50,057 bases of DNA from Streptomyces sp. ISL-66 (GTDB lineage Bacteria > Actinomycetota > Actinomycetes > Streptomycetales > Streptomycetaceae): NCBI RefSeq assembly GCF_018614135.1, contig NZ_JAGGOW010000074.1:1-50057 (forward strand), written 5' to 3'. Of the stretch, positions 8,642-17,114 are shown piece after piece. The notes under the pieces are model-generated. The model had not been told where the DNA came from, did no database searches, and saw only the letters and a list, made by a program, of their open reading frames with translations. Both the position numbers and the translations under genes were made by a program. Within the stretch, counting starts at the first letter, position 1. Every line of letters starts with the position of its first letter.

Positions 8642-9694
8642 TCAGACGGCCAGAACGGCCCTCTCCTCCGCGAAGTGACACGCCGACTCGTGCGCGGCCA
8701 GGGACTTCGAGCCCTGGAAGCGCTCCGGGATCGCGAGGAGCGGCTCCTCCACGGAGCACTTCTCCTCGGCCTTCCAGCAGCGGGTGCGGAAGCGGCAGCC
8801 CGACGGCGGGTTGGCCGGCGAGGGGACGTCACCGGTGAGGATGATCCGGTCGCGGCCCTCGCGGGCATCCGGGTCCGGCACCGGCACCGCGGAGAGCAGC
8901 GCCTGCGTGTACGGGTGGGTCGGGTGATCGTAGATCTGGGTGTCGGTGCCGATCTCGGCCATCTTGCCGAGGTACATGACGCCCACGCGGTCCGAGATGT
9001 GCCGGACGATCGACAGGTCGTGCGCGATGAAGAGGTAGGAGAGGTTGAACTCCTCCTGCAGCTTCTCCATCAGGTTGATGACCTGGGCCTGCACCGACAC
9101 GTCGAGCGCGGAGACCGGCTCGTCGCAGATGATGATCTCCGGGTTGAGCGCGAGGCCGCGGGCGATGCCGATGCGCTGGCGCTGGCCGCCGGAGAACTGG
9201 TGCGGGTACCGGTTGATGTACTCCGGGTTGAGGCCGACGACGTCCAGGAGCTCCTGCACCTTGCGGCGCCGGTCGTCCTTGGGGGCCACCTCGGGGTGGA
9301 TGTCGTAGGTCTCGCCGATGATGTCGCCGACCGTCATGCGCGGGTTCAGCGAGGTGTACGGGTCCTGGAACACCATCTGGATGTTGCGGCGGACGGCCTT
9401 CAGGGCCCGGCCGGACAGCTTGGTGATGTCCTGGCCCTTGTAGAAGACCTCGCCCGCGGTGGCGCGCTCCAGGTTCATCAGGAGCTTGGCGACGGTGGAC
9501 TTGCCGCAGCCGGACTCGCCGACGATGCCGAGGGTCTCGCCGCGGTACAGGTCGAAGGAGATCCCGTCGACCGCCTTGACCGCGCCGACCTGCTTCTTGA
9601 ACAGGATGCCCTGGGTCAGCGGGAAGTGCTTGACCAGGTTGCGGACCTGGAGGATCGGCTCGCGCTCGGGGGCGTTCTTGGTGAGCTCAGCCAT
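8642..9694 (-). CDS. Oligopeptide ABC transporter, OppF-type ATPase
   Basis: This 350-residue ATPase is closely similar to the one at 2686-3822 through the whole ABC core, but ends soon after the C-terminal cysteine domain ([16 protein letters not shown]...CHFAEE). Walker A is GESGCGKST, the signature [18 protein letters not shown] and Walker [13 protein letters not shown]. The ATG at 9692-9694 overlaps the preceding gene's stop by 8 bp (ATGGCTGA). Last gene of the first oligopeptide operon. Confidence 0.93.
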   Translation of the reverse strand: MAELTKNAPEREPILQVRNLVKHFPLTQGILFKKQVGAVKAVDGISFDLYRGETLGIVGESGCGKSTVAKLLMNLERATAGEVFYKGQDITKLSGRALKAVRRNIQMVFQDPYTSLNPRMTVGDIIGETYDIHPEVAPKDDRRRKVQELLDVVGLNPEYINRYPHQFSGGQRQRIGIARGLALNPEIIICDEPVSALDVSVQAQVINLMEKLQEEFNLSYLFIAHDLSIVRHISDRVGVMYLGKMAEIGTDTQIYDHPTHPYTQALLSAVPVPDPDAREGRDRIILTGDVPSPANPPSGCRFRTRCWKAEEKCSVEEPLLAIPERFQGSKSLAAHESACHFAEERAVLAV

Positions 9695-10742
9695 GGATCT
9701 GCTCCTTCCAGAAGTGGCACGCGCTGTGACGGCCGGCCAGCTCGGTGCCGTCCTGCTCGCTGACGGGCTGGAGCAGCGGGACGTCCGTCCGGCAGACGTC
9801 CTGCGCGGCGGTGCAGCGCGGGTTGAACGAGCAGCCGGAGGGCAGGCGCAGCAGGTTGGGCGGCAGGCCCTTGATCGCGAAGAGCTCCTGGCCCTTCTGG
9901 TCCAGGCGCGGGATCGAGTCCAGCAGGCCGCGCGTGTACGGGTGCGCCGGGCGCTTGTAGATCTCGTGGACCGGAGCGGTCTCGACGATCCGGCCGGCGT
10001 ACATGACCGCGATCTTGTCCGCGACGTCGGCGACGACGCCGAGGTCGTGGGTGATCAGGATCAGACCCATGTTCAGCTCGCGCTGGAGCTCCGCGAGGAG
10101 GTCCATGACCTGGGCCTGGACGGTGACGTCCAGGGCCGTGGTCGGCTCGTCCGCGATGATCAGGTCCGGCTCCAGCGCGATCGCCATGGCGATCATGATG
10201 CGCTGGCGCATACCGCCGGAGAAGTGGTGCGGGTAGTCGTCCACACGCTCCTTCGCCGCCGGGATCTTGACCTTGTCCATCAGCTCGATGGCCTTGAGGC
10301 GGGCGTCCTTCTTCGACATGCCCTGGTGGACGCGGAACATCTCGCCCAGCTGGTAGCCGACGGTGAGCACCGGGTTCAGCGAGGACAGGGCGTCCTGGAA
10401 GATCATGGCGATCTTCTGGCCGCGCAGCTTGCGCCGCTCCTCGAAGCTCATCTTGAGCATGTCCTGGCCGCGGAAGAGGATCTCGCCCTGCGGGATCTTG
10501 CCGGGGGGCATGTCGAGGATGCCCATGATGGCCTGCGCCGTCACGGACTTGCCGGAACCGGACTCGCCGAGGACGGCGAGGGTCTCGCCGGCGCTCACGC
10601 TGTAGTTGACGCCGTTGACGGCCTTGGCCACACCGTCGCGGGTGTGGAACTCGACGTGCAGGTCGCGCACTTCGAGGAGCGGCGTCTGCGGGTCCCCGTC
10701 ACGCGGGGAGGGAACGCTGGAGGTGTTGTCCATGGTGATCAC
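9687..10742 (-). CDS. Oligopeptide ABC transporter, OppD-type ATPase
   Basis: A 351-residue ATPase subunit. The start is GTG 10740-10742, placed 6 nt behind GGAGG; an in-frame ATG three codons later is the alternative. A short non-conserved N-terminus (to about residue 22) precedes [11 protein letters not shown], where the paralogue at 3800-4789 begins. Walker A GESGSGKS, signature [18 protein letters not shown] and Walker [13 protein letters not shown] are intact, so it should hydrolyse ATP. It lies 11 bp downstream of the OppC-type gene. Confidence 0.93.
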   Translation of the reverse strand: MITMDNTSSVPSPRDGDPQTPLLEVRDLHVEFHTRDGVAKAVNGVNYSVSAGETLAVLGESGSGKSVTAQAIMGILDMPPGKIPQGEILFRGQDMLKMSFEERRKLRGQKIAMIFQDALSSLNPVLTVGYQLGEMFRVHQGMSKKDARLKAIELMDKVKIPAAKERVDDYPHHFSGGMRQRIMIAMAIALEPDLIIADEPTTALDVTVQAQVMDLLAELQRELNMGLILITHDLGVVADVADKIAVMYAGRIVETAPVHEIYKRPAHPYTRGLLDSIPRLDQKGQELFAIKGLPPNLLRLPSGCSFNPRCTAAQDVCRTDVPLLQPVSEQDGTELAGRHSACHFWKEQIHG

Positions 10743-10753
10743 TTACGCCCTCC

Positions 10754-11701
10754 TCAGCGCAGCTTCGGGTCGAGGGCGTTGCGTACCGCTTCGCCGAGCA
10801 TGATGAAGGCGAGGACGGTGATGCTGAGCATGATCGAGGGGTACAGCAGGATGTGCTGCGCCACTCGGATCTGCGCGGCGCCGGCGGAGATGTCCACACC
10901 CCACGAGATGATCGGGGACGCGAGGCCCAGGCCCAGGTAGGACAGGGTCGCTTCGGCCGCGATGTAGCCGCCGAGCGCGATCGTGGAGACCACGATCACC
11001 GGGGCCATGGCGTTCGGCAGGATGTGCTTGAGCAGGATCCGGGGGGTACCGGCGCCCAGGGCCTTGGCGGCGTGCACGTAGTCGGCCTGCTTCACGGTGA
11101 TGACCGCGCCGCGCATGACGCGGTTGATCTGCGTCCACCCCAGGAAGGCGAGGGCGAAGACGACCGTCCACACCGTGCGCTCGGTGAAGGCCTGGAGGAC
11201 GACCATCGCGCCGAGCAGGAACGGGATGCCGAAGAAGATGTCGGTGACGCGCGACATGATCGCGTCGGTCAGGCCGCCGAAGTAGCCGGCGATCATGCCC
11301 GTGATGGAACCGACCACGGTGACGATCGCGGTCACGGAGACGGCGACGATGATCGAGGCCCGGGTGCCGTAGACGAGGCGCGCGTAGACGCTGCGGCCCT
11401 GGCCGTCCCAGCCGAGCCACTCGGGCGAACCGACCTTGGCCAGCTCCGGCTTGCCGAGGAAGTGGTGGACCAGGTCGCCCTTGGTGGGGTCGACGCTGGT
11501 GAACCAGCTCGGGAAGACGGCGATCACCAGGAGGATCAGGATCAGCACCGAGGAGACGAGGAAGTACGGGTTGCGACGCAGGTCGGCCCAGGCGTCGCCC
11601 CAGAGGCTGCGCGCCTTCTCGGCCTTCTCCGGGGCCACCGGGGCGCCGGGCGCCGACGGGGTCTCGGCCGTCACGGTTTCGGTCTGGGTCAGATCAGGCA
11701 T
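10754..11701 (-). CDS. Oligopeptide ABC transporter permease, OppC type
   Basis: A 315-residue permease with a cytoplasmic N-terminus of about 45 residues rich in Thr, Pro and Ala, ending RSLWGDAWADLRRNPYF, then six membrane segments. The EAA loop reads ADYVHAAKALGAGTPRILLK. The start at 11699-11701 overlaps the upstream OppB-type stop by 8 bp. Compared with its paralogue, the loop after the first helix is longer and mentions no shared substrate motif. Confidence 0.92.
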   Translation of the reverse strand: MPDLTQTETVTAETPSAPGAPVAPEKAEKARSLWGDAWADLRRNPYFLVSSVLILILLVIAVFPSWFTSVDPTKGDLVHHFLGKPELAKVGSPEWLGWDGQGRSVYARLVYGTRASIIVAVSVTAIVTVVGSITGMIAGYFGGLTDAIMSRVTDIFFGIPFLLGAMVVLQAFTERTVWTVVFALAFLGWTQINRVMRGAVITVKQADYVHAAKALGAGTPRILLKHILPNAMAPVIVVSTIALGGYIAAEATLSYLGLGLASPIISWGVDISAGAAQIRVAQHILLYPSIMLSITVLAFIMLGEAVRNALDPKLR

Positions 11702-12626
11702 ACCGGATCCTCGGGTCCATGACCGCGTAGAGGAGGTCGACGAGCAGGCTGGCTATGAGGTACACGACGACCAGGACGGTGACGACACCGACCACGGTGA
11801 GGCCCTCGCGGCGGACGATCGAGTCGTAGATCAGACCGCCGACGCCCTTGACGTTGAAGATGCCCTCGGTGACGACGGCGCCGCCCATGAGGGCGCCGAT
11901 GTCGGTACCCAGGAAGGTCACCACGGGGATCATCGAGTTGCGCATCAGGTGCACACCGATGACGCGGCGCTTGGGCAGGCCCTTGGCGACGGCGGTGCGC
12001 ACGTAGTCGGCGCGCAGGTTCTCGGCCATCGAGGTGCGGGTCAGCCGGGCCACGTACGCCAATGACAGCGAACCGAGGACGATGGCCGGCGCGAGCAGCT
12101 CGCTCCAGGTCTCGTTGATGCTGACGTTCGGCGAGATCCAGCCGAGCTGGAAGGCGAACACCGACTTGACGATGAATCCGAGGACGAAGACCGGCATCGA
12201 GATGATCAGCAGCGTCAGGATCAGGATCAGGTTGTCGACCAGCTTGCCGGCCTTGAGGCCGGCGAGGATCCCGAGCGTCAGGCCCAGGACGATCTCGATG
12301 GCGAACGCCAGGAAGGCCAGCCGGAGCGTGACCGGGAAGGCGCTGCCGATGACATCGGTGATCTCACGTCCGCTGCGGATCTGCTGCCCGAAGTCGAAGT
12401 GGAACAGGATGCCGCTGATGTAGTTGTAGTACTGCTCGTATATCGGCAGGTCCAGGCCGTGCTGGTGCCGTAGGGCGGCCAGTGTGGCGGGGTCCGTGCC
12501 CTTGTCTCCGAAGAGTCCGGCCACGGGGTCGCCGGGCAGGCTGTAAACCATCATGAAGATAAGCGCGGTCGTCCCGAAGAAGACCGGGATCATCTGGAGC
12601 AGTCGTCGTGCGACATAGCGCCCCAT
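11694..12626 (-). CDS. Oligopeptide ABC transporter permease, OppB type
   Basis: A 310-residue permease starting MGRYVARRLLQMIPVFFGTT, with six membrane segments and EAA loop ADYVRTAVAKGLPKRRVIGV. Two ATG codons are adjacent at 12624-12629; the second (12624-12626) is 4 nt behind GGAGG and gives the family N-terminus, so it was chosen. The frame stays open for 67 further codons upstream, through a long hairpin, but that stretch has no coding character. It is separated from the binding-protein gene by 175 bp. Confidence 0.92.
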   Translation of the reverse strand: MGRYVARRLLQMIPVFFGTTALIFMMVYSLPGDPVAGLFGDKGTDPATLAALRHQHGLDLPIYEQYYNYISGILFHFDFGQQIRSGREITDVIGSAFPVTLRLAFLAFAIEIVLGLTLGILAGLKAGKLVDNLILILTLLIISMPVFVLGFIVKSVFAFQLGWISPNVSINETWSELLAPAIVLGSLSLAYVARLTRTSMAENLRADYVRTAVAKGLPKRRVIGVHLMRNSMIPVVTFLGTDIGALMGGAVVTEGIFNVKGVGGLIYDSIVRREGLTVVGVVTVLVVVYLIASLLVDLLYAVMDPRIRYA

Positions 12627-12663
12627 CATGCCTCCGTAGAAGATGCGGCAGGCGCAGCCGGAC

Positions 12664-12719
12664 GGGCCCTTTCGCCACGCACGCGCGTGACGAATCGTCA
12701 CTGCGTCGCGAAAGGGCCC
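12664..12719 (-). terminator. Long nested hairpin between binding-protein and permease genes
   Basis: The outer stem is 12 bp and perfect (GGGCCCTTTCGC at 12664-12675, complement 12708-12719). Inside it ACGCA (12677-12681) can pair with TGCGT (12702-12706), and GTGACGA (12687-12693) with TCGTCAC (12695-12701). It lies in the 175-bp gap inside an operon, so it is more likely a partial terminator or an mRNA-stabilising end that raises lipoprotein over permease output than a full stop. Confidence 0.75.
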
Positions 12720-12801
12720 CCCGGGCGCTGCATATAGGCCCGGATGCGGGCCGGCTCCCCGCCGGCCCACACCCGTTTCGAGCGGAATTACGCGGTAGGA
12801 C

Positions 12802-14436
12802 TTACTTCTTGACCTCGACACCCTCAAGGATCGGGTCGCCGTCCTGGGCGTACGTCACGTTCTGGACCTTCTCGGAGAAGCCGGCGTTGACCTTGTAGTA
12901 CCACATGGGGATCGACGGCATGTAGTTGACGAGGTCCTTCTCGACGGCCTGGTAGGCCTTCACGGACTCGTCCAGGGTCGCGGCGCTGTCAGCGGCGGCG
13001 ATCTTCGCGTCGAGCTCCGCGTTGGAGAAGCCACCCTGGTTGCCACCGGCGCCCGTGCGGAACAGGTCGCTGATGAAGTTGGCGTTCACCGGGTAGTCGA
13101 GGACCCAGCCGGAGCGGTAGATCGACTTGACCTGCTTCGACTTGCGGGCCTGGAGGTCGGCCTGGAAGTCGGGCTTGGCGTCACCGACGCACTTGACGCT
13201 CGTGGCCTGGGTGATGCTGTTGCAGACAGCCTCGACCCATTCCTTGTGACCGCCGTCCGAGTTGAACTGGATGGAGATCTCGTTGTTCGGAACGCCGCCG
13301 CCGTCAGCGATGAGCTGCTTGGCCTTCGCGGGGTCGAACTTGGTGACGTCACCGGTCGCGTTCGGCGTGTAGCCGAGGACGCCCTTGGCGACCCAGCCCG
13401 TGGCCGGCTCGCGGGTGCCCTGGAGCACCGTCTTGGTGATGGTGTCGCGGTCGATCGCCATCGAGAGGCCCTGGATGACCTTCGGGTCGACCGGCTTCGG
13501 GGTCTTCCACTGGTCGGCGTAGAACGCGATCGCCAGGGTCTGGACGGCCGAGTAGGCCTGGTCGACGGCGCGGTCACCGAGGTCGGCGCGGTAGACCGGG
13601 AGGTCCTTCGGGCCGATCGAGCGCAGGACGTCGACGTTGCCCGACTTCAGGTCCTCGTAGGCGGTCTCGACGGTGGAGTAGTTCTTGAGGACCACACCAC
13701 CGTTCTTCGCCTTGTTCTCGCCCTTGTAGTCGTCGAAGCGCGTGAGCTCGATCTGCTTCTTGTGCTCCCACGACTTGAACTTGTACGGGCCGTTGCCGAC
13801 CGGCTTCTCACCGGCGGCCGCGGGGTCCTTGTAGAAGGACTCGGGCAGCGGGGAGAAGACCTCGTAGCCGAGCTTGTACGCGAAGTACGGAACCGCCGTG
13901 GCGAGCTCGATGGTGAAGGAGTTCTCGTCGACGATCTTCAGGCCCTCGAGCGCCTCGGCGGTGGGCTTGGCGCCCTCGGCCTCCGGGTGCAGCGCCTCGA
14001 AGCCCTTGATGTCGGCGAACCAGGACGCGTTGCCCTGCTTGTTGTTGATGTTCGCGGCCCAGTTCCACGCCTTGACGTAGGACTCGGCGGTCACCTTGGT
14101 GCCGTCGTGGAAGGTCCAGCCCGGCTTGAGCTTGACCGTCCAGAGCTTGCTGTCCTTGGACTCGACCGACTCGGCGTTGACCATCGTCAGCTTGCCGTCG
14201 GCGTCGTAGTCGACCAGCTGCGAGAACAGGCCGGACAGGACGATCGAGCCGTTGGACTCCATCGTGTCGGCCGGCTGGAGGAGCTTCTCCGGCTCGCCCA
14301 CCTCGACGGAGTAGATGCCGTTCGGGTCGACTTCGCCCTTGGCGGTCGCCTTGTCGCCACCGCCGCCACAGGCAGTCGCTGCCAGGGCGACAACGATCGC
14401 GCCCGTTACCCACTTGGCGCTCTTGGCACCGCGCAT
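12802..14436 (-). CDS. Oligopeptide-binding lipoprotein (SBP family 5), BldKB-like position
   Basis: A 544-residue lipoprotein and first gene of the operon adjacent to typA. The signal peptide MRGAKSAKWVTGAIVVALAA leads to the lipobox cysteine C23. Family 5 motifs include GWTFHDGTKVTAESYVKAWNW near residue 105, PVGNGPYKFKSW near 220, and the C-terminal segment YMPSIPMWYYK. AGGAGG lies 6 nt before the ATG at 14434-14436. From memory, the BldK importer, needed for aerial hyphae in S. coelicolor, is encoded between mshB and typA; one of the two operons here is its likely counterpart, but sequence alone does not settle which. Confidence 0.92.
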   Translation of the reverse strand: MRGAKSAKWVTGAIVVALAATACGGGGDKATAKGEVDPNGIYSVEVGEPEKLLQPADTMESNGSIVLSGLFSQLVDYDADGKLTMVNAESVESKDSKLWTVKLKPGWTFHDGTKVTAESYVKAWNWAANINNKQGNASWFADIKGFEALHPEAEGAKPTAEALEGLKIVDENSFTIELATAVPYFAYKLGYEVFSPLPESFYKDPAAAGEKPVGNGPYKFKSWEHKKQIELTRFDDYKGENKAKNGGVVLKNYSTVETAYEDLKSGNVDVLRSIGPKDLPVYRADLGDRAVDQAYSAVQTLAIAFYADQWKTPKPVDPKVIQGLSMAIDRDTITKTVLQGTREPATGWVAKGVLGYTPNATGDVTKFDPAKAKQLIADGGGVPNNEISIQFNSDGGHKEWVEAVCNSITQATSVKCVGDAKPDFQADLQARKSKQVKSIYRSGWVLDYPVNANFISDLFRTGAGGNQGGFSNAELDAKIAAADSAATLDESVKAYQAVEKDLVNYMPSIPMWYYKVNAGFSEKVQNVTYAQDGDPILEGVEVKK

Positions 14437-14616
14437 GGGTTTCCTCCTCATGAGTCCACTGTCTGATGTGAAGGACACAGGCGTGTTCGCCGACACCCCT
14501 GACGGCGATAGGACCGGTGTCCCGAGTGTGCTCGTGAGTCGACGCTCCCCACAGCGTGTGACCCATTGACCCGAGCTCAATGGAGCCATCCTCAGGGACT
14601 GCCAGACCGTAAACCA

Positions 14617-14626
14617 CACTTAAGTG
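14617..14626. promoter_or_regulatory. Palindrome CACTTAAGTG in the leader of the first oligopeptide operon
   Basis: A 10-bp perfect palindrome in a short AT-rich stretch, about 20 bp downstream of the predicted -10 box and 190 bp before the first start codon. Its place just after the expected transcription start suits a repressor operator. No specific regulator is inferred. Confidence 0.35.
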
Positions 14627-14647
14627 GTCTCGTTTTCACAACATCGC

Positions 14648-14676
14648 ACTATGGCTAAAACCCGAAATCCGGACAA
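14648..14676 (-). promoter_or_regulatory. Predicted leftward promoter of the first oligopeptide operon
   Basis: Reading leftward, TTGTCC (complement at 14671-14676) and CATAGT (complement at 14648-14653) are separated by 17 bp, close to the housekeeping sigma consensus. Transcription would start near 14640, giving a leader of about 200 nt before the lipoprotein gene. Confidence 0.45.
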
Positions 14677-14779
14677 ACTGATAGGAGACAGACACATACG
14701 AAACGGACTGTTAGCTCTTCTTCCGGAGTGTCACGGTCGGTATCCGGACACCGGACGGAAACAATCCACTTGACAAAAG

Positions 14780-14826
14780 CGAACAGCCCCTCCCGTCACG
14801 ATGATCGTGACGGGAGGGGCTGTTCG
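14780..14826 (-). terminator. Terminator of typA, 22-bp perfect stem
   Basis: Arms at 14780-14801 and 14805-14826 are perfectly complementary over 22 bp with a 3-nt loop. The hairpin begins 60 bp past the typA stop codon and separates it from the oligopeptide promoter region. It is among the strongest stems in the window. Confidence 0.9.
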
Positions 14827-14886
14827 TTGAAGCTGCCGCCGGCGAGGACCCGGGTATGACGTGGGTCCTACTCGGCTAGTCCGTGA

Positions 14887-16791
14887 CTACTTGCCGGACT
14901 TGGCGCGCGACGCGCTGCGCGAGCGGTCCTTCTGGTCCAGGACGACCTTGCGGATGCGGACGGCCTCCGGGGTCACCTCGACGCACTCGTCGTCGCGGCA
15001 GAACTCCAGGGACTGTTCCAGGGAGAGCCTGCGGGGCGGCACCACGTTCTCGGTGTTGTCCGCCGAAGCCGCACGCATGTTGGTGAGCTTCTTCTCCTTG
15101 GTGATGTTCACGTCCATGTCGTCGGAGCGCGAGTTCTCACCGACGATCATGCCCTCGTACACCTCGGTGCCGGGCTCGGTGAACAGGACGCCGCGCTCCT
15201 GCAGGTTGATCATCGCGAAGGGCGTGACCGAACCGGAGCGGTCGGCGACCAGCGAACCGTTGTTGCGGGTGACCAGCGGGCCGAACCACGGCTCGTGGCC
15301 CTCGTGGATGGAGTGGGCGATGCCCGTGCCGCGCGTACCGGTCAGGAACTCCGTACGGAAGCCGATGAGGCCGCGCGACGGGACGACGAACTCCATGCGG
15401 ACCCAGCCGGAGCCGTGGTTCGACATGTTGTCCATGCGGCCCTTGCGGACGCCCATGAGCTGCGTGACGGCGCCCATGTGCTCCTCGGGGACGTCGACCG
15501 TCATGCGCTCGACCGGCTCGTGCACCTTGCCGTCGATCATCTGCGTGACGACCTGCGGCTTGCCGATGGTCAGCTCGAAGCCCTCGCGGCGCATCTGCTC
15601 GACCAGGATGGCGAGCGCGAGCTCACCACGGCCCTGGACCTCCCAGGCGTCCGGGCGCTCGGTGTCGAGCACGCGGAGCGAGACGTTGCCGACCAGCTCG
15701 CGGTCCAGACGGTCCTTGACCTGGCGGGCGGTGACCTTGCGGTCCTTGACCGCGGACTTGGCGTCCGCGCCCTTGCCGCTGCCGCCGCGACCGACCATCG
15801 GGGAGGTGTTCGTACCGATGGTCATCGAGATCGCCGGCTCGTCGACCGAGATCAGCGGGAGCGCGATCGGGTTCTCCGGGTCGGCCAGGGTCTCGCCGAT
15901 CATGATGTCGGGGAAACCGGCGACGGCGCAGATGTCACCGGGGCCCGCCACCTCGGCCGGCTTGCGGGTGAGCGCCTCGGTCATCATCAGCTCGGTGATG
16001 CGGACGTTCGACATGGTGCCGTCACGCTTGATCCAGGTGACGGTCTGGCCCTTGCGCAGCTCGCCCTGCTCGACGCGGACGAGCGCGATGCGGCCGAGGA
16101 AGTTGTCGGCGTCCAGGTTGGTGACGTGGGCCTGGAGGGGGGCCTCCTCGTCGTACACCGGGGCCGGCACGTGGGCCAGGATGGTGGAGAAGAAGGGCTC
16201 CAGGCTGTCGCTGTCCGCGGGGACGGTGCCGTCCTCCGGCTTGGTCAGCGAGGCGACGCCGTCACGGCCACAGGCGTAGACGATCGGGAACTCGATCTGC
16301 TCCTCGTCGGCGTCCAGGTCGAGGAAGAGGTCGTACGTCTCGTTGACGACCTCGTCGATCCGGGAGTCCGGACGGTCCGTCTTGTTGATGCACAGGATGA
16401 CCGGCATCTTCGCCTGCAGGGCCTTGCGCAGGACGAAGCGGGTCTGGGGCAGGGGACCCTCGGAGGCGTCCACCAGCAGGACGACGGCGTCCACCATCGA
16501 CAGACCGCGCTCGACCTCACCACCGAAGTCGGCGTGGCCGGGGGTGTCGATGATGTTGATCGTGATCGGGGCCGACCCGTCCTTCGGGTGGTACTTCACC
16601 GCCGTGTTCTTGGCGAGGATCGTGATGCCCTTCTCACGCTCCAGGTCGTTCGAGTCCATCATGCGGTCGTCGAGGTGCTGGTGGGCGGCGAAGGCACCGG
16701 CCTGCTTGAGCATGGCATCGACGATGGTCGTCTTGCCATGGTCGACGTGGGCGACGATGGCGACGTTACGGATGTCGTGGCGCGTGGGCAC
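14887..16791 (-). CDS. typA: Ribosome-associated translational GTPase TypA/BipA
   Basis: TypA is an elongation-factor-like GTPase that binds the 70S ribosome and helps assembly and stress-dependent translation. The 634-residue protein has G1 HVDHGKTT at residues 15-22, G3 DTPGH, G4 NKTDR, and domains II, III and V followed by the TypA-specific C-terminal domain. A glycine/lysine-rich insert (GRGGSGKGADAKSAVKDRK) near residues 330-350 is usual for actinobacterial members. The start is GTG 16789-16791 with GGGAG about 10 nt upstream; a basic Ser/Arg/Lys tail ends the protein. It is apparently transcribed alone. Confidence 0.96.
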   Translation of the reverse strand: MPTRHDIRNVAIVAHVDHGKTTIVDAMLKQAGAFAAHQHLDDRMMDSNDLEREKGITILAKNTAVKYHPKDGSAPITINIIDTPGHADFGGEVERGLSMVDAVVLLVDASEGPLPQTRFVLRKALQAKMPVILCINKTDRPDSRIDEVVNETYDLFLDLDADEEQIEFPIVYACGRDGVASLTKPEDGTVPADSDSLEPFFSTILAHVPAPVYDEEAPLQAHVTNLDADNFLGRIALVRVEQGELRKGQTVTWIKRDGTMSNVRITELMMTEALTRKPAEVAGPGDICAVAGFPDIMIGETLADPENPIALPLISVDEPAISMTIGTNTSPMVGRGGSGKGADAKSAVKDRKVTARQVKDRLDRELVGNVSLRVLDTERPDAWEVQGRGELALAILVEQMRREGFELTIGKPQVVTQMIDGKVHEPVERMTVDVPEEHMGAVTQLMGVRKGRMDNMSNHGSGWVRMEFVVPSRGLIGFRTEFLTGTRGTGIAHSIHEGHEPWFGPLVTRNNGSLVADRSGSVTPFAMINLQERGVLFTEPGTEVYEGMIVGENSRSDDMDVNITKEKKLTNMRAASADNTENVVPPRRLSLEQSLEFCRDDECVEVTPEAVRIRKVVLDQKDRSRSASRAKSGK

Positions 16792-17114
16792 TTCGGCGCT
16801 TCTCCCGGGATCGTGGATGGCGACGCGTACGGTCCGGCACGCGAGCCTCGGCCGGGCGGAAAACCTGCCACGGCCTTACCCCATCCTACGTCGGATGACG
16901 GGAAGCGCCCACCGGGGTTCTGTCAAGGGGCTGGACGGCTGAGCCGGACCGGGGTGTGGGTGGGGGGCCCGGCCGTCGTCAATGCCTGAATACACGCGGG
17001 TCAACGGGTAGGAACGACCTTGCCCGCCGGGGGCTCCGGCGGGCAAGGGACTTGAGTCACTTCTGAGCTTGTGACCGAAGACTCAGTCCGGCGTGCGGGA
17101 AGGCGCCGGTGGGC
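16792..17114. other. Intergenic region upstream of typA
   Basis: The 323 bp between typA and the next leftward gene hold the typA promoter (not resolved) and the terminator at 17018-17048. No credible ORF was seen. Confidence 0.6.
17018..17048 (-). terminator. Terminator after the solitary binding-protein gene
   Basis: A perfect 13-bp stem (CCTTGCCCGCCGG at 17018-17030, complement 17036-17048) with a 5-nt loop lies 67 bp past the stop at 17115. Confidence 0.85.

Noticed and set aside
5959..8838. A 959-codon open frame on the plus strand opposite the oligopeptide operon
   Set aside because: It lies antisense to oppB and oppA-type genes with clear homology. Its composition (Val/Asp/Glu/Gly/Arg) is the usual shadow of high-GC coding strands.
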